Source of the DNA: Trogon surrucura | Taxonomy: Eukaryota > Chordata > Aves > Trogoniformes > Trogonidae | Length of the DNA: 64,000 bases | Direction of reading: 5' to 3' | NCBI GenBank assembly: GCA_020746105.1 | Contig: CM036636.1 | Location: 7,812,001-7,876,000 of the forward strand | Part shown: positions 1 to 25,286 of the stretch, piece by piece | Layout of the letters: each line of letters opens with the position of its first letter | Numbering within the stretch: position 1 is the first letter of the stretch | The notes under the pieces: generated by a model | Database searches by the model: none | Seen by the model: the letters and a program-made list of their open reading frames with translations, nothing else | What the model was told of the DNA's origin: nothing | Translations under genes and position numbers: made by a program

Positions 1-3000
1 CCTGTTCTCACAGCATATAGAGGGAATTTAACACTATCTATTAAACATTAGTGTGCACATCCAATCAGCTTAAGATGAGTCAGAAAGGCAGAAGCCTAGG
101 ACAGCTGCAGCGCTCAGCAACCTTATGACACACACAATGTTTGGACATCCCTAACTCAGGTAAGCTGCATTTACTCCACTACACAAGCTGAAAACCTCTG
201 TACGCAGCAAGCTTAAAGTAAATAAGCTTCATAAACAGACTGTATGAACAAAAATCCAAGCCAAAAGAAGAACCATGGAGATCCAGAGTGAAAGGAGAGA
301 ACAATTATGTGGTAACAAGTGAGCATAGAAGATATCAAGTGATTTTACAATTGGAGGATTCAGGTATGAGTCACTGAAGTAATTTAACTACGGACAGAGT
401 TACTTGTAAGAAATGGGAGGTCTCTAGAAATAGGACTCAGTAATACTAGATGCCCTGGTTTTGTCCCTACACATTAGCATCAACACAGGGCTCAAACGCA
501 GCACCCTGAGACCACTTCCTGCTTCCTTTATGATTCACGTAGATTAAAGCTGCATGTACGGGAAACTTGGCAGCTGCAATTAATAACCATACCTGACCAA
601 GACACTGGACTCCAAATGCACACTCCACTAAGCACAGCACATGTAAGCAAAACCACAACTGTTTAGGATGATGAAGGTGACAGTGTTAAACTCAAGGCGT
701 AAAGCACCTGGATGGCTTATTCTGCTACGGCCTTTGCATCAACTGTTCTTAGCACATACTGTCTCCTTTGAAGAGGCAAAACATCTTGAGAAGAGACAAC
801 AAAATGCTGAAGTAAGAGCATTTTAAAGAAGAACAGCTGGTTCTGTGTTGGCAGCCAAGTCACTAACACACACCAGAAGGGCTTTCTGCTGCCACTTTCC
901 CCTCTATCAGGATTAGAAAGGCAAAGACAGATTTAAATGGTTCTCTTAGGTCAACAAGCAAAGATGCACAATTGGATCCAGGGGTCCCTAAATAAAAAAC
1001 TCTGCTCAAAAACCATTTTTTCAAAGTAAGGCTTGAAATTTTCAAACCCATAAAGAGGCCTGCTCAAAGAGAGAAGTGATTTTGGTTTGACTCTTACCAA
1101 ACTTTCTAAACTATATCCCACATCCAATAGTCTCAAATTTATTACAAAGCCAGTCTATTTTACTAGAAGTGTACCTACCATAGCATAATTAGAGGTCTTT
1201 TAAGACCAATACACAGCCAGAAGTTGGCAATTTTTGCTGTCACTTTGCTGTCACCTTTCTCTGCCCAAACAGAGAAGCCTTTTCTGTATGTGTACACATG
1301 TGCATTCATGGTGATGAACAGCAGTCCGCTCATCGACGCGGAGAGCCCTCCTGTGGGCTGCACAGCATTAGTAGTCTAGAGCTTCTGATAAAGGCATATT
1401 TTGTACTCGTTTAAGCAATTGCTTTGTTCTGGGAGGACAGAAACCTCTAGCAGCCTGGGACACCAGTGATCTTTTCTGGAATAGAATGCTCAATCCTCTG
1501 GGAGAGGGAAAAAACGCAAAGAAACCATAACAAAGTAAACCACCAAAAAAACTTCCTTCCACCAACCTGTATACATCCACTTAAAGAGATTCCACCTAAT
1601 AATCGCAAGGACGCTAACACCCATCAACATTGGGCTAATCAATGCCTGCAAGTTACACACAAACTGGGAACTGAGGCTTTCCCAGGCATGGAGAGAGCTC
1701 TGACCTATTAGGACACTGCCAGCAGTCTTATTCAAGTTTTTTATGGCAGGAAAATTTCTAATGACAATGCTTTTCACTTTGAGTGTTCTTTATACCAGCT
1801 CCCTTTTCCAAAAGGCTGTTTGTTAATCAAATCTTTAAATTGAGATTTATTAGTCACGTTCTGCATTTTGCTATCTCTCTTCATGGGAAGATTCTTTCCC
1901 AGTCTAACCAGAATATGCTATTTGGCTTATAATGATAAGGGATTAGTGCAGTGCAACCCAGGGTTTCCAAATTATTATTTTTTTAAATATAAACCACAGA
2001 GAAAGCTCACACTAACAATTAAGTGTTTTCTTCTCCCTTCTGTTTTCTGCAAAATAGGAAACAGAGATGTTAGAATTAGCTCAACAAACATGCATCAGCA
2101 TTTATGTTGGAAAATTAAATAAACCCCCAGACTCTGGTTCTCCCTTAAGAGTCCTTTCTCTGCAGTACAATGACTCAATAGTCTCCTTGCATTTTTGTCC
2201 ATATTTTTTTCAGAACAGCAGAAATACCAGGCACTCACATTCCTAAAGATTATTACAGACACCAGGAAAGTTGCTTAAGATCTGTTTCCTCTTATGGTGA
2301 CGACAGTTCTATAACCCTAAATGATCAGTACAGTCTCCAGCTACAGCTATTTTCAGTACAATGTCAGCAATGAAGGGTTTAGCACATAACATTTTAACAA
2401 GAAACACTAAAAGAGGGCTTAACTTCGGGTGACATAAATTATTTCATTAATAACATCAGGCTGGTGTTAGGGGGCTTAAAAACAAACCAACCCATAAAGC
2501 CTGTAGCTGGGCAGCACTCTGAACCGAGATCCCAATTTCCTTGCACAGTGTATTACCTTATTTTTAAGAACCCATACTAGCTTCTCTCAACCTTCTCAAT
2601 ACCTATGAAGTTGCCTTCTACAAAATCTAAAGGACCAGCCCCCAACATTCACGGAGTAGCTGTCTCCTCCGCTGCAGTCCCTGGAAACCACCAACAGCGC
2701 AGAGAACAGCTCACCAGCCGCGCTGTGCGCCTGCAGGCTACAAACTCATGCTATGGCCAAGCTAAGCTAGCAGTTAGTTCCCATCACAAGTGATCCCATC
2801 ACCAGCATTGGTGCTCACTTGACTCAAACAATGAGAAAATTCGAACCAACAGGAAAAATCAGCTCTTTCCCTCCCCCTCCCCAGTTCAGCCCTCCACTCC
2901 AGTGACAGAAAAGCGCTAGCGAGAGAGAAAGGGGAATATCACCTTGGGAAAAGTAGGACAACCCCTTCCACTGAGAGCTAGCTGTCAGGAAAGCTTAGCT

Positions 3001-5005
3001 GCCTCGTAAAACCATGCCTTCAGTGCATTAGTTCACCTCTGGATTAACAGCCACTTGTTCCTACTTTGGGGAGACTTCTGACAAGTATCTTGGCATCCAA
3101 GACATAATTTGCCATTTCAAATAGAAATTACAGTATTTGAGAAAAATGAAGCTTTAATGTTTGAATTTATGGAACAGACAATTTTTGCTTTTGTAAAAGA
3201 CATTCAGGACTTACTGATAAGCCACAGAAGTAGCTGTAACATTTTCCCACAGGGCTTTTATGCTACAGAAATTAAGACTCATTAGCTCTCGAACGCTAGT
3301 ACAGGGAGTGGAGAAATCAACGATGTCATTGAGAATGCATTCAGCTCCCAGAACAGCCATTGTCCAGCTTCACTACCTCCGCCTCCATCAAGGGGAGTTT
3401 CAACATAATTTCAGTCCGAATGTTCCAAGTTGTTTTTTGGTGGTTTTTTTTAATGCAAGATGAATTAACAGCTTCCATAATGCCAAGTGTTAACTCCGCA
3501 ATATATACCAAAGGTTATTGTTTAGTAAATCTCTCCACTCCTACCTACATTGGTGTGATACTGAGTTTTAGCAGCATACATAGCACTGAAAGTACTGAGA
3601 CAATTATCAGAGTTTGTTACTTAGGAAGTCATAAAAAAATGTTGTGCAGTCTGATGGGTAGGTGTACACAAGCAGCCCAAGTCCTGCAGTTAAAGGGAAG
3701 ACTCATCTCTAAATAGAACATGGCCAAGCACAAATAAAGTTGGGTCACTTAGAACTCATTTTAGGAGGAACCAAACTGTGTTTTAGCTGGACAGAAGAGC
3801 TTTCAGTAGTATGAAAAAAGGGGCATTAAAGACATCTAGAAATAGTCACACAGGAATAAATATAGAGGTGTTATAAAGAAGTCAAGACAAGCGCTGTAAG
3901 TTTTGGTAAGTAATTTGGACACTATACGGATAGTTTACCGTCTCTTCTAAAAGAGCAAGAGGACAAGGTAAACAGAGGATAACAGATGATCCAGACATCC
4001 CTTAAACCGAATACTCCACACATCATAAGATACTGTCTCTAAAACACATCTTCCTCCTGGGGGTGGGGAAGAAGTGCAGAACAGGTTTTCCCAGCTAAAG
4101 TCAGTTACTCCGTCCTTACAGAGAGGCGGCACAGCCCCCTCAGAGCTATGACGTGTTATCAGGACTACACACCTCGCACTGCTCCAAGTCAGAGATGTAG
4201 AAGCAGGCAGATTAGATTTTCCACAGAATCTGTTAAATATGATTAGATGGTGCCTCTTAATCTTAATTAGATGAATCACAGCGACAGTGAAGACCAACTA
4301 CTTACACATGGCCCTCATGTGAAGTCACTAACTTCTATTTAACAGAGAAATCTGTAAGGGCCTCTGCTAAAATAAGTGTAAAAAGGATGGTAAGACAACT
4401 ATCAGTTCGTTTGCTTTCACTATCAGCTCGTTTGCTTTCCTTTTGCCCCAAATCTACACACAGTACTACAGTGCTGGCAAGCCTCTTCCAGTCTGGGTTT
4501 CTAGACACCAGCCAGGGTTTTGATTTTTGCTTCCCATCACCACCACCTCACCCCAGCTTCTCCCACCCCTTTCCGCCCTATTTGCCAGTTCAAGACACCT
4601 TACAAGCACACGAGAGCAGCTCGGCCTCCTGCTCTCCTTTCACCCATTCACTCCCAGGGAGAAGAATACCAAGGAGAACTCGCCGGCTCCAGAGCGGCCA
4701 CAGAGCTCGCGTAGGGCAAGGGGGGGCAGCCGCTGGGTCTGGGCCCACCGTCCCCAAGAGGCGCCAGGCCCCCAGCCCCACCTCAGAACGCGGCCCCACC
4801 GGCGGGACAGGCCCCAAGGCGGTGACCACGCCAGCGCGGCCCCTCAGGGCGGCGGCCTTAGCCCTCGCTTCTCCCGCCTCTTCTCCTCAGCGCGGCGAGG
4901 CGGCCCCTCAGCGCCGGCCCCACCGCCTGAGGGAGCGGCCCGGCGCCACAAAGGCCCCCCCCCCCCCGCCCCGGAGCGAGGCAAGGCCACCAAGCGGGCA
5001 CCCAC
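1..5005 (-). other. SURF4: SURF4 intron 1 (5' part)
   Basis: This stretch lies downstream, on the minus strand, of the SURF4 first coding exon. I looked on the minus strand for the expected second exon (the conserved membrane-protein sequence that follows ...EDFADQ in vertebrate SURF4) and did not find it, so the rest of the gene should lie left of the window. Short open frames here carry no recognisable domain and lack consistent splice sites. I see no RNA gene or clear transposon. The 4600-5005 end is GC-rich and belongs to the CpG island. Confidence 0.6.
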
Positions 5006-5053
5006 CTGGTCGGTGAAGTCCTCCACGGTGCTCATGATAGCGTTCCGACCCAT
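5006..5053 (-). CDS. SURF4: SURF4 first coding exon (partial gene), ER cargo receptor
   Basis: SURF4 is a multi-pass ER membrane protein, the vertebrate Erv29 counterpart, which loads soluble secretory cargo into COPII vesicles. Only 16 codons are visible: ATG at 5053-5051 reading MGRNAIMSTVEDFTDQ, then a GTGGGT donor at 5005-5000. The vertebrate N-terminus is close to MGQNDLMGTAEDFADQ and the exon break falls after the same DQ, which is the main evidence. A Kozak-like GCCGCC precedes the ATG. Position next to STKLD1 agrees with SURF4-STKLD1-REXO4-ADAMTS13 synteny. The identification rests on a short peptide plus synteny; the transmembrane part is outside the window. Confidence 0.82.
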
Positions 5054-5299
5054 GGCGGCGGGACGGAGGAAGAGGGATGGGGGGGGGAAAAAAAAAAAAG
5101 GAGGGGAAAGGGGAAGACGGGGCAGCTACCGGCTAGCTGCGCGCTCGGCCTCGCTCTGCGCCGCCGGCGAGAAGGGCGGGAGGGAAAGAGGGGAGGGAGC
5201 GCCCGGGCCGCGCCGCCGCTCGGCCTCTGCTGCTGCCACGTAGGCCAGGCCTTAAAGGCGCCGCGCGGGCGGCAGCGCGCGCGGCGGGGCGGGGCGAGC

Positions 5300-5397
5300 G
5301 CCGCTGGGAGGGCGGGGCGGAGGCCGCGAGGAGGGCGGGGCGGGGTCTCCGCCCCGCCCCGCCCTCCTCGCGGCCTCCGCCCCGCCCTCCCAGCGGC
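5300..5397. repeat. Perfect 46-bp inverted repeat with 6-bp loop
   Basis: The left arm 5300-5345 is the exact reverse complement of the right arm 5352-5397, separated by TCTCCG (5346-5351). The match ends at 5299/5398. Each arm holds several GC boxes (GGGCGG type), so the element presents paired Sp1-like sites on both strands and could extrude as a very stable hairpin. It lies in the middle of the SURF4/STKLD1 promoter. Confidence 0.93.
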
Positions 5398-5596
5398 CCC
5401 CGCCCCGCGCGCTTAAAGGGGCCGCGTTTCCCTCACGGGGCGTAACCCCTCCCGAGCGTTTATTAATGAGTTGTTCAGCTCTCAAAGTGTGGCTTAAGGA
5501 GTAAAAAAGACACGTTAATGCATCTCCCTGCCCCGCTAATAGCGACCGAGGGGGTGGGAGTCCCTTAAGGCCTCTCACGCCTCGCCAAGCCCTGCT

Positions 5597-19913
<14,317 letters not shown>

Positions 19914-20028
19914 AATCAAAACTTTTCGTATAAGAACAAGACTTCTGGTTCAAATATAAAAGCTTGGATCATCCAGAAACATTTTAAAAGATTTTTCTCA
20001 CAAGAAAGATTAATACTGGGTCATTAAT

Positions 20029-20138
20029 AATAAATATATTAACAGAATATATAAATGTTTGAGTACCACAACTGTGAGACTAACAGCAGTAACGAGAAAC
20101 TCATCCTACTTTGTAGACTTCAAAATATTTGAAATAAA
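20029..20138 (+). terminator. STKLD1: STKLD1 polyadenylation signals
   Basis: AATAAA occurs at 20029-20034 and 20133-20138, 116 and 220 bp after the STKLD1 stop codon. Either would give a short 3' UTR ending before the REXO4 stop at 20511. I saw no canonical minus-strand signal for REXO4 between 20139 and 20510, so the two convergent transcripts may overlap. Confidence 0.6.
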
Positions 20139-20510
20139 GATCTTAGTCTTGGGAATTCCAGCAAAGCAATGAGTTTCTTCCTTCATCTATCATAATTTAA
20201 ACCCAGTTTTTAAAGAACTCCAAACTTATTCAGTATATATTTCCTTTGCAGAAATTGAACTGATGAAATAATTCACAAATGCAGGCATTTGTTATAAGTA
20301 TTTTTTAAACACAGTAGTAGACGTTAGGCACAGCTGCCATCCAGAAAGGGGATACTCGCAGTACTCTTGTGTGGCAGCACTCATGTGCCAGGGTAGGAAG
20401 TGTGGTCTTTTGATTCATTTCATGAAGTAGCTGGTGTCAGTTCTGAGTTCTCTCTAAATTTGCCCTGGAATGTGACACGAAACCAGTAAATGCTGCAGAT
20501 AAAAAAACAT

Positions 20511-23500
20511 TCAAGTTTTGCGATTTTTGTTGTTAGATTTGTTCTTAACATCGGCTTCCCAGTTCTTCTTCTCTAATGTGTACAGTCTCATAGCTGCTTG
20601 TGCATCCTGAATCTGAAAAGAGAACAGAACAAACAGGGCTTAATGAAACAGCTGACATGGTTTAAGAACCTTACTGTTTATAGGCAGCTAAATCTTCCAT
20701 CATTTTAATACATCCTTTCAAGTAACGTTTCATAATCTTGTTCTAGGTTTAGGTTCAGTGACTAGTGGAAGGATATGACTGTGTATTCAGAATACATGGC
20801 CCACCACAAGGCTATGCACTTCTCTTTCTCACTGTGACTTGAAAAGCCATAATAAAAAAAAAAATACTCCTGGTGCAGTTATCTTGGAGATACCCTCACG
20901 ATCTGCCCTGCTTCTTCAGTTTGTTCCTCTGTTATATCCTCCCATCTGCTGAAAGAAAGCAACTAACTGCTGAGACTCAGTAGCAGGCTCTCACACTATT
21001 TTATCCAACCTGCCACAGTACAATGGTGCAGAATGCTGCTTTTAAGGTAAGCAGTCGATATTTTAAGAATTACTTTTATTTTTCCCTGGGGATCTTAAAA
21101 TAACAAAAATCAATATTAAAACAAAGTACAGTTGACTTGTGCAAAAGAAGTTTAGGAACATGGGGAAATAATCCAAGTGGTATGAGCAAGCTTGGGTGGC
21201 AATCCTGCGGCGTGCTGGTGTGCAAACAGGGCTTGTGAACTTTCACTGAAAGGCTAGAACAAAGGCACAGCATTCTGCTCTGATCCAAAAGCCCAAGCTG
21301 ATGTGCAGTGCCTTCTTGATTCAGCCAAAAAATGTATGTTCTGATGAGATACGTACCGAACAGTGCTCTGATGTCTGCACTTGAATGTTTAGCAATCTCT
21401 CACAGAGCAGTTTCAGTGATGGCCGTGCATTCTAGAAACAGAAAAGACAGAATCATGTTGTCTTGCACTACCTGAAATATATATATAGATGTGTGCATAT
21501 AAAAAAAAAAATCAGCTTAACTGTATTCCTCAAAGTATAGCAGCTTCTCCTGGTAAACTGTCAATGATAATTAATGAATAATGAGATTTATGTGTGCACT
21601 GCTGAGCATTTTATGTGTGTTACCATAACCCTAAGATCTATGCTTGTGGTGTTTTGTTGTGAAAAAGAAAACCCGAGTATATAGTTATGAAGCTTAAAAT
21701 ATCTCCCTATAATCTGAACCTTTACTCCTGCAGTCTAAGCAGAAACTTGAAGCCACCTATTTTTTTTTTTTGTATCCCTATAGAAATGATACTATTAAGA
21801 AGTCAAGCCCTACTGTAAGCAGAACTGTCCCATCTTATTTTGCTACGCAGAAAAGCATTGTGAGGACTATGCAAGTGCTAAAGAATGGGAAAACGCTGAA
21901 TTTTTTGCACAAATATTCCTGGTAATGTTTGCACTGAACTAAGTAATTCAAACACTAAGCAAGCACTCAGGCTAGTATTTTCAAACGACAAAAAGGGGGG
22001 ATCCCTGTGGTAGGTAGGAAAGAAGGAGCAGGGTGAGGCAGAGGCAAGCGCAGCACTGAGCTGGCAGCTGGGGGTCAGCAGCTCACCAGTCAGTCAACTG
22101 AGGTGCATCTTCCCAGCAGCTTCTTACCTTGACTCTCTGTCTGAAAGGCTTGTATCTTTGTGTGTCACGCATCTTCTTCTGAGGATGATCAAGGAATAGG
22201 ACCTAAAAGAAATTACATTTCCAGTCCGAAGTGTGCTGCTGCACGGAAATTTGCACAGCTGAGTACACAGCTTCCTGCTGTTTCCTTCTGTCCGTTACAA
22301 GAGATCCCTGGCTCTGGTAATAATGACCGGACTGCTGGGCTTTGGGGGCTAAGCAAAGCATGAAAATGTTGTTTTTTCATCATTTTGTTTTGTTCCTGAC
22401 TCTTCATAAGCAGATCAGTGCTATTGGCAACAGTTTGAAAGCTGAAGAACTTTAGTGGGCAAGTGACTAGGGCTATGCTTGGTGCAAAATAAAATCACAA
22501 GAGATGGAGGTAACAGCGATAAAGCTGTTCTTTCTAGGAGTTTAGGCGTGTGCCTCTGGTCCAGAAAGATGTATTAGAAATTTAATCAATCTTAAATTTT
22601 TGGACCCTTGTCTTCAAAATAACAAATCTGCAGCCACGTACCTTTAGATCATTGCGTAAAGCATGTCCAACTAAAATCCTTCCATTCAAGATTTCGGCAA
22701 CCTCTTTCTGAACTGTTTTAAAATCCTCACCTAAAATTACCGCAGAAGGAGACACTTTCCGTTAGACACAGAAGAGAAGCAAGCAAACTACAGTTAAAAC
22801 ATCGCATCATTTATGTGAAAGCAATTGAATCCTTAGGGCTGTGTAGAGTATACTAATCCTCTGCTTGTTAGTAGAGCACAGAGGACTCCACAAAGGGCGT
22901 AACACTAAAAGGAAATAAACTTGCTATTATTCCCATACCATAATCCATGAGTCAATCTCTTCTAGGGCATTAATGACTACTCTGTAAAAATGTACTTTGT
23001 CCCACAGTTTTTCTTAGCACTCAGGCTACATTTTGTTTTCCGTTTCCCAAAACAGCTCTAAAACTTCTCCAAGCCCAGCCAACAAGGCTTCTGTTAAATT
23101 CTCCCTCCTTAAAGAACATTTCTGGGAAAAAACCTCCTACCTTTATTGATATTTTCAGGGCGTATGCCACTAACCGCTGTTCTGTAATCAGTCACCTCTT
23201 CTGTGGGCTTGACGTACTTGTCGTAAATGCACTTTCCAAACTGGTTCACGATGGACACCCGAGCCACAATACTGTCCTCACCCTTGGGTCCCACGCCCAC
23301 CATCTCACAGTCCATGGCTACAGCTCGTGTCAACCTAAAAGACAAAGGACAACTTGGTGACACCTCCGTTACAGGGACCACACTGCAGAGTTCCAAAAGA
23401 GGGAACTCGGCCGTTTGTCTGCCAGCAGACTCGGGAGATGTCAGCTTGTGCTGTGCACCTGCAAATGACAGTTATTAGAAGATAACCTCGACGCCATCCT

Positions 23501-24808
23501 TCCCGCTGGGATGCCACTTACCCTTCAAAAGCCTTTTCTTTAACCAGCACCTGCTCCACAGATTGGCCTGTGTCGAGTCCCAGATTTCTTCTGGCAATTT
23601 TTGCTGCTTCTGGTCCTATTGCTGCTTCAATATCTTTTGGATCGACGTCATCAAACCATATTTCAGGCCTGGTAAGTACAGATTTAATTACATTTAACAG
23701 TCTTAAGGCAGTCTTGCATCTTTATAAAGTACAAAGAGCGTATTTATTTCTTAAATCGATAAATTAGCTCTGTGAAAATTAGTACTGTCACCTATGCAGC
23801 TTCATTGCTGTATCTGAGAGGCAGGGGCAGCATGCATTTTATTTCTCCCAGAATTTGGTCTGGAAGAGTGCAGCTGTTTTGAAAGTGCTCCTTAGATACA
23901 CCGCCCAAAATACTCACACACGTGTATGATGCCCCAAGTACTCACTCTTTGGGCTGCTGCTCTGCATGTTCTTCAGCTTTCCTCCTCTTGTGTTTTATAT
24001 CACCTTTCTCCTTTAAAATATTGCCATTTTTCTCTTTGCAGACTTTTTCATTGCTTTTGGTGCCATTGACATTCTTGCCCAATGCAGCCCTCTCGGATTT
24101 TGGCTTAACCGAAGGGCTGTTTGGAGCAGAACCACTGTCCCTTTCATTTGGGGGTTTGGCCTTTACCACATTCCCGTTCTCGTTGATCGCTGGGATTTCT
24201 TGGTTGTTCTTCGCTTTGAGTGGATGCTTCTTTTTGGTGGCTGCTTGACGTGTAGAGACGGCCTTGTTGGAGCTATCTGTCTTTTGTTTCAGGAGCTAAA
24301 ACGACAAAAAAAGAGGAAGAAATTTCCACTCTCTGTTTCTGACTCTGGCTCCTGGCATTCTGCCTCGGGGCGAGTGGCCTCTGTTCGCCAGCTGCCTCTA
24401 AGGGAATTATCTGCAACGGGATGTCCCGCATCCCTGCCCGCAGCACTTAGTGACACAAAGATTAGTATTATTCTTTTTTTTAATGACCAGGTACAACGTG
24501 GGAGCGCAGTCCCAGGACGACAGCGTGGCCTCGGCCTTCCCGGCCGCCTTCCCCGTCCCAGCGCCCCGGGGCCTGGCTCCGGCTCGCCCCAGGCGACTCC
24601 CCGCGGTTCCCCTCACCTCCTGCAGCGCCTTCCAGTTGGAGGAGAACTCCCGGGGGCTGCGGGGAGGTCCCGCCGCCGCCGTGGCGGCTCCTTTCTGCGC
24701 CGGCCCCGCTGCCTCTTCCCCGCCGCCTCGCCGGCCCTTCTTCCTCCTCCTCCTCCTCCTGCCCTTCGCGCTCGGCCCCGGCGCCTCCGTGGGGCTCTCC
24801 TTCGCCAT
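20511..24808 (-). CDS. REXO4: REXO4, DEDDh 3'-5' exonuclease (RNA exonuclease 4 family)
   Basis: Exons in transcript order: 24808-24617, 24295-23946, 23668-23522, 23334-23141, 22730-22642, 22202-22128, 21431-21357, 20612-20511. All introns are GT-AG and the frame is continuous, giving 407 residues (human 422). Residues 1-180 are a low-complexity basic tail, including a GRRRRRRKKGRR cluster likely to act as a nuclear or nucleolar signal, and FSSNWKALQE, conserved with human. WFDDVDP..IEAAIGPEAAKIAR leads into the exonuclease domain. Catalytic motifs are AMDCEMVGVGPKG (D238, E240), HALRNDLK (D322) and EHCSIQDAQAA (H372, D377), so all DEDDh residues are present. The family is related to yeast Rex4, which acts in pre-rRNA processing; the human protein is nucleolar. 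The C-terminal tail is short, basic and poorly conserved. It shares a CpG-rich promoter with ADAMTS13. Confidence 0.95.
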
Positions 24809-25286
24809 CGGCCCGACCCCTCCGCGGTGCGGGGGGAAAGTGGAAGCGAATCCTAACCGGGCCGGGGCTACCGCTCCCCGCCACGCCGCGACCGGCCCCG
24901 CGCAGCGCCGCACCGGCCCGGCGGGGAACAGCGACCCGCGCTTCGGTTCCGGGCTGCGGGGCCTGCCCGGCCAGGGTCTGGCTGGGTGCCGTGGGCGGAG
25001 GAGAGGAGTGTGTCAGGGCTCAGGGAGTCCCTAACCCCCCCTCCCCGAGCAAAGCCCCGTGTGTGTGGTCGCTAAGCTCGGCACTGCCGCGCCCACGTTG
25101 CAAACATTGCGCAAAAACGCCCCGCGGTGCCCGCCAAGCCGCCCCCCCGGCTGCCCCTCGCCGCAGAGGATCAGCCCCCCTGTTTGTTTAAACCCTGCGC
25201 TCTCCCCTTCCGCTCCACGTGATGCCTCGGCCCAAACTTTGTTTTCACCCCCCTGGGCCCGCGGCGCCGGTCGCAGCTCCTCCAGC
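24809..25286. promoter_or_regulatory. Bidirectional CpG-island promoter of REXO4 and ADAMTS13
   Basis: The REXO4 ATG (24808-24806, minus) and the ADAMTS13 ATG (25287, plus) diverge and are 478 bp apart. The interval, and the adjoining REXO4 exon 1, are GC- and CpG-rich without an obvious TATA box. Both 5' UTRs must lie here unless additional upstream exons exist. Confidence 0.75.

Noticed and set aside
1490-1777. Minus-strand 95-codon frame with hydrophobic stretches, considered as a SURF4 transmembrane exon
   Set aside because: It shows no match to any SURF4 segment I know and lacks suitable splice sites.
4387-5243. Overlapping plus-strand open frames of 209 and 238 codons
   Set aside because: They lie in a GC-rich CpG island antisense to SURF4 exon 1, with low-complexity Pro/Arg/Ala composition and no domain.
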